DNA from: Anaerolinea sp. | GTDB taxonomy: Bacteria > Chloroflexota > Anaerolineae > Anaerolineales > Anaerolineaceae | DNA length: 5,985 bases | Reading direction: 5' to 3' | Assembly: GCA_013824385.1 (NCBI GenBank) | Contig: PNNU01000226.1 | Location: forward strand, 1 to 5,985 | Part shown: piece after piece, positions 1 to 5,110 of the stretch | How the letters are laid out: the number at the start of each line of letters is the position of its first letter | How positions within the stretch are numbered: position 1 is the stretch's first letter | Translations under genes and position numbers: made by a program | The notes under the pieces: generated by a model | Told to the model about the DNA's origin: nothing | Database searches by the model: none | What the model saw: only the letters and a program-made list of their open reading frames with translations

Positions 1-67
1 GTTTACTATTAATACAAACTTCACTCATTTTATCATATACACATGCATATTGCATCAAGGTAAAGCT

Positions 68-625
68 TTATGCCTTTGCATGATTCTTCTTTTGATTATT
101 AAAAAGAAATAACACTACACCTATTATTAGTATGATAATGGAGGTCATTCTGGCAACCGGATAGGATAGTCCGAATAGGGTTTTGGCAGTTAATTCGGTA
201 GGCCTTGCCAATATCAGGTTCCTCTGACCACTAGCGTTATCAATAAATAACCACAAAGTGCCCGAATGGACACCTGATTTATAAGGTGTAATCTGCCAGT
301 TTAGCATCACCGGTTTGGTTGGGTCAATCGTAACTTTACCTTCCCCTTTTGGTGTCACTGTCAGGTTATTTATTTCAAGCTTGCTGAGAAATATAAGTGG
401 ACTAATTCCATTTTGGTTATGCTCAATTATTACGTGCAGGTTGATTTCAGATTTGTCCCCCACATTTATCCGTTTCGGCTGGGATATTACCAGTGTTCCG
501 GCAATTCCCTCTGAATCAGAAAATGCTATTTGGTCTGACATCTTTGAAGCCGGCCAGATCGAAATAACTAAACAAATTGCGGATAAAACTACCAAAGCAA
601 TTCCTAACCAACGATTCCATTTCAT
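68..625 (-). CDS. Hypothetical membrane-anchored protein with extracytoplasmic beta-rich domain (185 aa)
   Basis: I do not recognise a named family. The protein starts with a hydrophobic helix (about residues 6-24), continues with a polar, beta-strand-rich section (about 45-147, alternating short hydrophobic strands with turns such as NVGDKS and PYKSG), and ends with a second hydrophobic helix (about 158-176) and a short basic tail (NNQKKNHAKA). This predicts a middle domain outside the membrane, held at both ends, with an Ig-like or similar beta-sandwich fold; the fold is inferred from pattern only. The frame is open upstream to position 730, but that extension would run through the terminator and into the coding end of the preceding gene, so I chose the ATG at 623-625 where the hydrophobic helix begins. 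No Shine-Dalgarno sequence precedes it; a TATAAT at 632-637 fits leaderless expression. Its place behind the SHOCT operon hints at an envelope role, but a terminator separates them. Confidence 0.72.
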   Translation of the reverse strand: MKWNRWLGIALVVLSAICLVISIWPASKMSDQIAFSDSEGIAGTLVISQPKRINVGDKSEINLHVIIEHNQNGISPLIFLSKLEINNLTVTPKGEGKVTIDPTKPVMLNWQITPYKSGVHSGTLWLFIDNASGQRNLILARPTELTAKTLFGLSYPVARMTSIIILIIGVVLFLFNNQKKNHAKA

Positions 626-631
626 AACTGG

Positions 632-637
632 ATTATA
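632..637 (-). promoter_or_regulatory. Candidate -10 box (TATAAT) for a leaderless transcript of the 185-aa membrane protein gene
   Basis: On the minus strand a perfect TATAAT lies exactly 6 nt before the ATG at 625, which would place the transcription start on the A of the start codon. No ribosome-binding site is visible between them, as expected for a leaderless mRNA. A -35 box is not recognisable: the position 17 nt upstream falls in the stem of the preceding terminator and matches TTGACA poorly. Position and sequence of the -10 are seen directly; promoter function is inference. Confidence 0.5.
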
Positions 638-641
638 CCGG

Positions 642-670
642 AAACAAAAAACCGGCACATAAGTGCCGGT
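642..670 (-). terminator. Intrinsic terminator of the DUF4097/SHOCT operon
   Basis: On the minus strand an 8-bp perfect stem (ACCGGCAC / GTGCCGGT, 651-658 with 663-670) with a 4-nt loop is followed by a run of six T (the first closes the stem), then G and three more T. It begins about 20 nt after the stop codon of the 203-aa membrane protein gene, the expected place for a Rho-independent terminator. It is a textbook shape and separates the operon from the 185-aa gene behind it. Confidence 0.88.
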
Positions 671-689
671 CATCAGGAGTTCGATGTTA

Positions 690-1301
690 CTAGTTGATAA
701 AGATATCCACTTTGGTACCGTCTTTTTCATCGTCCACTTGAACCTGAAAGGGTTCCCCGTTTTTTATCGAAATCTCGGCCTGATCAAGTACATTTAATAT
801 TTCCTGGCTTTTTGCTTCTTCCGGCATGTACTGCCCAAATTTTTCCATAATCCAGCGGGTCATGTTGAAAGGAACAGGCATGCTGAATACAAATGTATAT
901 TTCTTGCCTTCTTCTTTTGAGTGAACCCTAACGTGCATCCACGGCGATTCCATTAATGCCCAGCCAAAGATCATCAGTCCAATTCCAATCAGCATGGGAA
1001 TCCACGATAACCAGAAACCCCAGCTTAAACCGTGATTGGTATAACCTTGAAATATCCAATAAGCCGCAAAACCCGCCAGTATCCCCCCACCCACCAGGAA
1101 CATGCTCCAGGCAGCCTTCCAACACCCGGAGGCTTCGTGTTTCTCGATGGGTTCCATTGGCGGCACAGACGTGGATTGGTGTTGCTCAGGCTCAGTCTTG
1201 GCTGCTTCAAGCATACCAATCAAATCAGCGCCTTCTTCAATTGAAAGTGTCCCGTTTTCCACTTTTCGTAAGATTTCAAGTTTGTTTTCGTCAATTGTCA
1301 T
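690..1301 (-). CDS. Two-pass membrane protein with N-terminal SHOCT-like domain (203 aa)
   Basis: The first 32 residues form a SHOCT-like helix pair (about 8-32: LEILRKVENGTLSIEEGADL and following), the short module found in YvlB-like and related Gram-positive envelope proteins and thought to mediate protein-protein contact. A polar linker (33-60) leads to two transmembrane helices (about 62-84 and 93-116) joined by a short loop, so both ends should be cytoplasmic. The C-terminal section (about 121-203) has basic beta strands (MHVRVHSKEEGKKYTFVFSMP), a helix, and an acidic strand ending (QVQVDDEKDGTKVDIFIN), as in other SHOCT-linked proteins. The start at 1301 is supported by AGGGTGA at 1308-1314, 6 nt upstream and overlapping the stop codon of the DUF4097 gene, so the two genes are probably translationally coupled. 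An intrinsic terminator follows. The likely job is membrane partner of the DUF4097 protein; no enzyme motif is visible. Confidence 0.85.
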   Translation of the reverse strand: MTIDENKLEILRKVENGTLSIEEGADLIGMLEAAKTEPEQHQSTSVPPMEPIEKHEASGCWKAAWSMFLVGGGILAGFAAYWIFQGYTNHGLSWGFWLSWIPMLIGIGLMIFGWALMESPWMHVRVHSKEEGKKYTFVFSMPVPFNMTRWIMEKFGQYMPEEAKSQEILNVLDQAEISIKNGEPFQVQVDDEKDGTKVDIFIN

Positions 1302-1312
1302 TTTTATTCACC

Positions 1313-2434
1313 CTATCGATCCAGTGCGTTTAACAGTTTTTCGGCTTCTTCAACCGTGATCTTTTTTTCTTGCAGCATCTTTAAGACCAGCATACGTTCT
1401 TCATCGCTCGGTCCGGCTTTGGCTGTAGCAGCTACCGGCTTATCCTCACTCATCGAGAAACCCACCACTTTGCTGTGTGGAACAGATGTGTATCCTTTTT
1501 CATTCAAATCGTGGAAGACCCGTTCCACTTCACGACCCGCCATCCTGGTTGCTTTTTCAGCTTGTTTGATCGCCATATCCATCGAACCACCAGCGATTTT
1601 CAAACCCTCACGAACCTTGCGGCTGATATCAAACCCAAAATTCTTCCAGTGATCTTCATCCCAAATTGAATTCTGATCATCCCAGGTGGCTTTCTCACGA
1701 TCTGTAACTGTAATGCTATCACCAGCAGTGAGAGCAACTATTGCACCACCGCTGCCCAATGAGACGGAAAATTCACGTCCTTCAAGCTCAACTTCCTGGC
1801 CTCCAGCGTGAACTTTTATCTCTTCACCACCGCTTTTCAAGTCCAACTGACAATTCGCATTTTCAGGCAGGAAAAGTTCAATATCTGAACCAGAGCGTAC
1901 ACGAATTTCAGGCACATCGACATCTGAAATCTGAATACTCACTTCATCACTTGCCGTTACTTCAATTTTTCCTGTGAAATTAAGTAGGTGGGCATCACCC
2001 CCCACAGAGCTGGCAATAATGGATTGTCCGCCATCGGCAGATAGTGATCCACCGATTCTGGCTAATTCAATGGCACCGGAGGCAGCATAGATATGGCAGT
2101 CCCCGCCAATGGATTCCACCGAGGCCCCATTAATTGAATCAAGCTTCAAATCTCCGCCGACCTTGCCGATCACCACCCTGCTCTTCAAATTTTTCAATTG
2201 GCCGTCTCCACCTGTTTTTTCGACCGTTACCATCGCTGTGCCTGGCAAAATCAATCGGCAATCTGTATCAGAAACAATCCGATAAACGCCATTTTCTTCA
2301 CGCATGCGCAGGCTGTCACCCTGATCGACGATCACGATTAAAGTGGATTCTTCACTGCCCTCTACCGATAAATCAGCGCTGCATTTTACCATCACTCGCG
2401 CATCCAATTTAATCGGAATTATTGTTTGCTTCAT
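1313..2434 (-). CDS. DUF4097-type beta-solenoid protein with C-terminal SHOCT-like domain (373 aa)
   Basis: There is no signal peptide or membrane helix, so the product is probably cytosolic. Residues about 30-245 are strand-rich and carry a periodic [TVI]GG[DS] motif at 74-77, 92-95, 109-112, 127-130 and 144-147, a 17-18 residue period that fits the rungs of a right-handed beta-solenoid of the DUF4097 kind. Residues 246-267 are acidic and Trp-rich (WDDQNSIWDEDHWKN), 268-312 look like an amphipathic helix, and a low-complexity linker (325-343) leads to a SHOCT-like helix pair at 348-372 that aligns without gaps with the N-terminus of the next gene's product. Bacillus subtilis YvlB has the same two modules, with the SHOCT-like part at the N-terminus; by analogy this may be an envelope-stress protein. 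The start is supported by GAGAGG at 2440-2445, 5 nt upstream. First gene of a two-gene operon with its own promoter. Confidence 0.87.
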   Translation of the reverse strand: MKQTIIPIKLDARVMVKCSADLSVEGSEESTLIVIVDQGDSLRMREENGVYRIVSDTDCRLILPGTAMVTVEKTGGDGQLKNLKSRVVIGKVGGDLKLDSINGASVESIGGDCHIYAASGAIELARIGGSLSADGGQSIIASSVGGDAHLLNFTGKIEVTASDEVSIQISDVDVPEIRVRSGSDIELFLPENANCQLDLKSGGEEIKVHAGGQEVELEGREFSVSLGSGGAIVALTAGDSITVTDREKATWDDQNSIWDEDHWKNFGFDISRKVREGLKIAGGSMDMAIKQAEKATRMAGREVERVFHDLNEKGYTSVPHSKVVGFSMSEDKPVAATAKAGPSDEERMLVLKMLQEKKITVEEAEKLLNALDR

Positions 2435-2480
2435 ATTTGCCTCTCAATTTTATTAATCAATTATTCAATATTTCTAAAAT

Positions 2481-2509
2481 AGTTTAGCAATAATTAAGCT
2501 TTTTGTCAA
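2481..2509 (-). promoter_or_regulatory. Sigma70-type promoter of the DUF4097/SHOCT operon
   Basis: Reading the minus strand, a perfect TTGACA (-35, 2504-2509) is followed after exactly 17 nt by TAAACT (-10, 2481-2486, four of six matches to TATAAT). Transcription would start near 2474, giving a leader of about 40 nt that contains the GAGAGG ribosome-binding site at 2440-2445. The spacing and -35 are optimal. An inverted repeat GCAATAA / TTATTGC (2487-2493 and 2513-2519) brackets the -35, so regulation by a bound protein is possible. Confidence 0.68.
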
Positions 2510-2519
2510 TAGTTATTGC
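2487..2519. repeat. Inverted repeat framing the -35 box (possible operator)
   Basis: GCAATAA at 2487-2493 and its exact reverse complement TTATTGC at 2513-2519 are separated by 19 nt, with centres 26 nt apart. The left arm sits just upstream of the -10 and the right arm just upstream of the -35 of the operon promoter. A second, tighter inverted repeat, CAATA-GT-TATTG (2507-2518), overlaps the right arm and the -35. The repeats are seen directly; operator function is inference, and the region is very AT-rich. Confidence 0.4.
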
Positions 2520-2655
2520 GTTTTATAAATGTTATTATAAATTTTATTAATATTATCAATATTTCAATAAATAATTAGCCGGATTACAAACCATTTCCAT
2601 CTATGAATTATATTAAATCGCATCCTTAAGTGGCTCCACGTAAACAGGTTGGGTG

Positions 2656-2661
2656 TATACT
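2656..2661 (+). promoter_or_regulatory. Weak candidate -10 box for the 139-aa lipoprotein gene
   Basis: TATACT at 2656-2661 matches five of six bases of the -10 consensus and would give a leader of about 26 nt before the ATG at 2694. No good -35 is seen 16-18 nt upstream. The rest of 2435-2693 is AT-rich spacer between divergent genes. Offered as the best candidate only. Confidence 0.3.
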
Positions 2662-2693
2662 ATTTTCGTCATTCCAAAAAAGAAAGGGAATCT

Positions 2694-3113
2694 ATGAAAA
2701 CGCGACTCATTATTTTTGTATGTCTTTTATCGGCAATTATTCTTTCGGCTTGCGGAGCGCAAGCCACTCCCGTTTATGTAGCGGAAGGGGCTGACCGTGA
2801 CGCCATAACCGCAAAAACGGATGCCATTGTCAAGGATTTGATCACCGGTATTGAGAATAAGGATTACGAAACTTTTTCCAAACATTTCTCTGACGTCATG
2901 TTGAATTCCATCAAAACTGCTGACATGGATAAAATGTACTTAACTTTTGACCCGCTTGGCAAATCCGAGTCGGCGGAACTGATGAGTGTCCAGGATGTTG
3001 GAGATTATTATGCAGCCCGTTACAAGGTCACCTACGCATCCAAGATTGTCATTTATCGCATTGTCGTGGAAAAGTCAGATCCTGGTGTACAAAGCGGACT
3101 TTGGTTCGAGTAA
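2694..3113 (+). CDS. Lipoprotein with DUF3887/NTF2-like domain (139 aa)
   Basis: The N-terminus is a lipoprotein signal: basic MKTR, a hydrophobic helix, and the lipobox LSAC with the lipidated cysteine at residue 20. The mature part begins with a short linker and then a helix and strand pattern (about 33-139: DAIVKDLITGIENKDYETFS, then alternating strands YYAARYKVTY and IVIYRIVVEK) that resembles the DUF3887 group of NTF2-like small ligand-binding or packing domains. The family call is from pattern only. The frame is open to 2649, but the ATG at 2694 is chosen because it starts the signal peptide and has AAAGGGA at 2683-2689 just upstream. The gene is divergent from the DUF4097 operon and followed by a 56-aa membrane peptide gene in the same direction. 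It should sit on the outer face of the cytoplasmic membrane. The function is unknown. Confidence 0.8.
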   Translation: MKTRLIIFVCLLSAIILSACGAQATPVYVAEGADRDAITAKTDAIVKDLITGIENKDYETFSKHFSDVMLNSIKTADMDKMYLTFDPLGKSESAELMSVQDVGDYYAARYKVTYASKIVIYRIVVEKSDPGVQSGLWFE

Positions 3114-3135
3114 TCAAATCGCTTGTTGGGAGTTG

Positions 3136-3141
3136 TATAAT
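3136..3141 (+). promoter_or_regulatory. Candidate -10 box upstream of the 56-aa peptide gene
   Basis: A perfect TATAAT lies 65 nt before the ATG at 3207, giving a leader of about 58 nt. No convincing -35 is found at normal spacing. The 93-nt gap after the lipoprotein gene has no terminator, so the peptide gene could be read both from this site and by read-through. Confidence 0.4.
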
Positions 3142-3206
3142 ATTGATAGTGTGTAATTGGTAATTAACATCTATTGGGATATGGGAAATTAAAAAAGGAG
3201 ATTGAC

Positions 3207-3377
3207 ATGAAATTAACCCCACCGAAAGCCGTAACTTTTTGGATCTCGATCTTGCTGGTTGTTTTAGGCGCCGCTGCATCAGTAATTTCATTAGGCTTTG
3301 TCAGTACTTTCTCAACTGCCATTATGGTACTGGGTTTTGTGATTCTAGCCCTGGGAAACATGATTAAAGGGTTATAG
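3207..3377 (+). CDS. Small two-helix membrane protein (56 aa)
   Basis: The peptide is almost entirely two hydrophobic helices (about residues 10-29 and 35-53) joined by a short turn (GFVSTFS), with a Lys/Pro N-terminus and a basic C-terminus (NMIKGL), a helical-hairpin membrane peptide with both ends probably cytoplasmic. I recognise no family. The frame could start at 3174, but the ATG at 3207 has a near-perfect AAGGAG at 3195-3200 with a 6-nt spacer, which decides the start and is good evidence that this short gene is real. A GC-rich hairpin follows 17 nt after the stop. It follows the 139-aa lipoprotein gene by 93 nt on the same strand. Confidence 0.75.
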   Translation: MKLTPPKAVTFWISILLVVLGAAASVISLGFVSTFSTAIMVLGFVILALGNMIKGL

Positions 3378-3394
3378 ATTTCATTATCGCATTC

Positions 3395-3425
3395 AACACT
3401 CCCCGCCAATTTGACGGGGAGTGTT
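3395..3425 (+). terminator. Hairpin terminator between converging transcripts
   Basis: An 11-bp perfect stem AACACTCCCCG / CGGGGAGTGTT (3395-3405 with 3415-3425) encloses a 9-nt loop, within which two further pairs are possible. On the plus strand it is followed by TGATT, a weak T tract. It lies between the end of the 56-aa gene (plus) and the end of the DUF2513 gene (minus), so it may stop transcripts from both sides. Confidence 0.7.
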
Positions 3426-3491
3426 TGATTCACCTTGTATTTTGTTATTAATTGTATTCAAAAAGGAAGAACTCCCTCCATATTTTTGAAT

Positions 3492-3863
3492 CTATACTTT
3501 TTTTCGATTCAATTCCACGACCCGCTGAGCCAGGGCGATCAAAACAGAAAGTGAAAAAGTTTGAACTTCTTCAGTGTGAATGCTTAATACGCGCTTCCAA
3601 ATTTCTTCGTCACGAATTTCGTTTAGAAACTCAAGCCCTGCTTTGGTTAATCGGGCTGCGAAATATTGGTGCCCAATTTCCGTTTTTTCATTTATTACTT
3701 CGAGCAATTCAGCACGACCAAATAGAATCACCTGCCGGCTGAAAATTCCATCTGGAATTTTCGAAAAACCCAACTTGTCTTTTGTGAGCGGTGTTGGCGG
3801 ATCAGTCTCTTCGCGTTCAACAGCCAACAAGAAATCACGTACAAATGCAAAATCTGTATTCAT
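3492..3863 (-). CDS. DUF2513 family protein (123 aa)
   Basis: The N-terminus (NTDFAFVRDFLLAVERE) and the block at residues 71-92 (RLTKAGLEFLNEIRDEEIWK and following) match the pattern I know for DUF2513: an N-terminal helix with VRDxLL, a small winged-helix-like core, then R-L-T-x-x-G-x-x-F-L-x-x-I-R-D-x-x-I-W and a C-terminal helix. The length is typical. DUF2513 proteins are often found in phages and other mobile elements, and their function is unsettled; the fold suggests DNA or protein binding, which is inference. The start at 3863 has a strong AGGAGGG at 3870-3876 with a 6-nt spacer. The gene stands alone between two strong hairpins, with no phage gene nearby, so it may be a stand-alone regulator or a leftover of transfer. 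Confidence 0.82.
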   Translation of the reverse strand: MNTDFAFVRDFLLAVEREETDPPTPLTKDKLGFSKIPDGIFSRQVILFGRAELLEVINEKTEIGHQYFAARLTKAGLEFLNEIRDEEIWKRVLSIHTEEVQTFSLSVLIALAQRVVELNRKKV

Positions 3864-3894
3864 AATGGACCCTCCTAAAAATTAGTCCCTTTGC

Positions 3895-3900
3895 ATTGTA
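3895..3900 (-). promoter_or_regulatory. Weak candidate -10 box for the DUF2513 gene
   Basis: On the minus strand TACAAT (five of six matches to TATAAT) lies 31 nt before the ATG at 3863, giving a leader of about 25 nt that holds the AGGAGGG site. The -35 position at 17 nt spacing reads AAGAAA, a poor match. A separate promoter is needed if the hairpin at 3951-3989 stops transcription from the gene upstream. Confidence 0.35.
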
Positions 3901-3950
3901 CTCGCAAATAAGACGGTTTTCTTTGTTTTTTAAAGCTTAATCATTTATAT

Positions 3951-3989
3951 AACGAACACTACCCAACAGGTCTCCGGGTAGTGTTCGTT
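3951..3989 (-). terminator. Strong 14-bp hairpin, probable terminator of the DUF3108-like lipoprotein gene
   Basis: AACGAACACTACCC (3951-3964) pairs perfectly with GGGTAGTGTTCGTT (3976-3989) around an 11-nt loop. It begins about 28 nt past the lipoprotein gene's stop codon on the minus strand. After the stem the minus strand reads ATATAAAT, a poor T tract, so termination may be partial; on the plus strand the stem runs into TTTTGA. The stem resembles the hairpin at 3395-3425. Confidence 0.68.
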
Positions 3990-4017
3990 TTGAGTACAAG
4001 ATAATCCTGGTCGTGAA

Positions 4018-4938
4018 TTATTGAGCCGGTCTAAACTCCAAAAGCTCCAGATCGCCGGTGACTACCACCGGAAAAGTCATACCGCGGTAAGTAACATTTG
4101 CAGAATGGACTTCCTCTTTCAGAAGTCCAACATTCGGTTCATACCAAAGGGTATTGTCGAAGGTCAACACCCCGTCAAAATTGAACGAATCTCCACCGGT
4201 TGCCAGTTGAATGGATATATTCATTTCGGTTTCACGTTCAACCCTGATGGCATTGGGGAAACTTCCACCAGGAACTTCGACCGCCTCACGGACGCCCTGA
4301 GTTTCCCATTTCAAGTGCATGGGTGAATCAGTAATAGTAAAGGTCAGTTGATCTTCTTCATCTTGCGCTGTAAAATTACCTTTCAGAATATAATCACCAC
4401 TCCAGCTATTTACCCAGTTTTTTTCGACCAATTCCGTTTCAGCAGGCGCAAAAATTCCTTGTTGGTATTCAACCTGTGCAGCGCCACTTGCCTGATCTCC
4501 AAAAATTAGAGACATTGTCAGCAATGGAAAATTTTTTATCGCTCCATTGTCACATTCCACAACAGTTTGGGTGATAATTCCACTGCTCATATCCATGGCA
4601 TCCAGTTTAGCCTGGTTGCCCTCCACTGAAGCAACCGTGATACCAATTTGATCATTCATATCATCAGGGTCAGGTGTTGAGGTATTGGCATCATCTGGAT
4701 TGAGTTTGTAAATCCATTGGTTGCCAGGCGCCAGTGGATAAAATACGTTGAAACAAGGATTATTTGAAGGTACATCGATACTGCTGGTGGCAGTCAGATC
4801 AATAATTGGGGTATTTACCGTTGTTGCCAACGGCTCTTCTACTTCCGGGCTGGGTGTGGGAGATATGGCAACTGGTACGGCGCATCCTGATAAAAGAATA
4901 GCAATTATTATTCCAAGAGACAATACTTTCCGAGACAT
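4018..4938 (-). CDS. DUF3108-like lipoprotein with Thr/Pro-rich linker (306 aa)
   Basis: A lipoprotein signal opens the protein: MSRK, a hydrophobic helix and the lipobox LSGC with cysteine 19. Residues about 26-60 are a Pro/Thr/Ser-rich linker (SPTPSPEVEEP and following) that would hold the domain off the membrane. The rest is strand-rich. It starts with YPLAPGNQWIYKL (67-79), a 'P-L-x-P-G-x-x-W-x-Y' opening, and later has VPGGSFPNAIRVERE (222-236) and LWYEPNVGLLKEEV (264-277), the pattern of DUF3108-like/TapB-like beta-barrel domains. Only two cysteines remain after lipidation (62 and 129), a possible disulfide. The ligand or role is unknown. The frame is open to 4986, but the ATG at 4938 begins the signal peptide and follows GGGAGGG at 4943-4949. 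A strong hairpin lies downstream. Confidence 0.82.
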   Translation of the reverse strand: MSRKVLSLGIIIAILLSGCAVPVAISPTPSPEVEEPLATTVNTPIIDLTATSSIDVPSNNPCFNVFYPLAPGNQWIYKLNPDDANTSTPDPDDMNDQIGITVASVEGNQAKLDAMDMSSGIITQTVVECDNGAIKNFPLLTMSLIFGDQASGAAQVEYQQGIFAPAETELVEKNWVNSWSGDYILKGNFTAQDEEDQLTFTITDSPMHLKWETQGVREAVEVPGGSFPNAIRVERETEMNISIQLATGGDSFNFDGVLTFDNTLWYEPNVGLLKEEVHSANVTYRGMTFPVVVTGDLELLEFRPAQ

Positions 4939-5110
4939 AACACCCTCCCTTAACATTAATAAGTGACAAAATACTAATTCATACAAAAAATATTAGCATA
5001 AATCACCTATCAGCGAATTAACAACCTTGAAGGTGTTTATTAACTGAATATATAGAAAAACCTCACCCTTTGTAAATTATTTCTAATAGCAGTAACGAGT
5101 AGGTATTTTT
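4939..5110. other. AT-rich intergenic region upstream of the DUF3108-like lipoprotein gene
   Basis: No gene is visible. On the minus strand TGCTAATAT (4990-4998) could be an extended -10 giving a leader of about 45 nt, but no good -35 is present. An 11-nt palindrome ACCTTGAAGGT with a central G lies at 5024-5034, upstream of that site. I found no clear hairpin terminator after the hydrolase gene, so read-through into the lipoprotein gene is possible. Confidence 0.35.

Larger units (their letters stand above)
2446..2565. repeat. Pair of composite direct repeats in the divergent intergenic region
   Basis: AATTTTATTAAT followed by CAATATTTC occurs at 2446-2457 plus 2466-2474, and again at 2540-2551 plus 2557-2565. 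The two blocks are 8 nt apart in the first copy and 5 nt apart in the second. The copies lie on either side of the operon promoter, 94 nt apart start to start. Both blocks match exactly, but the DNA here is extremely AT-rich, so chance or local duplication are alternatives to a binding site. Confidence 0.4.

Noticed and set aside
1..67. Short inverted repeats (ATGCA-TAT-TGCAT and TAAAGCTTTA) after the 185-aa gene as a terminator
   Set aside because: The stems are only 5 bp and AT-rich, with no T tract in the right place; a functional terminator is not supported.
626..730. Upstream extension of the 185-aa gene to position 730
   Set aside because: It would translate the terminator and overlap the end of the 203-aa gene, and it places a polar stretch before the membrane helix; the ATG at 625 fits a leaderless promoter.
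956..1359. Overlapping open frames on the plus strand within the SHOCT genes
   Set aside because: They are antisense shadows of well-supported coding regions, have no ribosome-binding sites, and their predicted peptides look like random composition.
2134..2412. Plus-strand open frame opposite the DUF4097 gene
   Set aside because: It is antisense to the solenoid repeat region, with Cys/Pro/Arg-rich random-looking composition and no start signal.
2649..2693. Longer start for the 139-aa lipoprotein
   Set aside because: It adds a charged 15-residue segment ahead of a complete lipoprotein signal and bypasses the AAAGGGA ribosome-binding site.
4021..4326. Plus-strand open frame opposite the DUF3108-like lipoprotein
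   Set aside because: It is an antisense shadow with no ribosome-binding site or recognisable domain.
4939..4986. Longer start for the 306-aa lipoprotein
   Set aside because: The extension would put 16 residues in front of a normal lipobox signal and read through the GGGAGGG ribosome-binding site.
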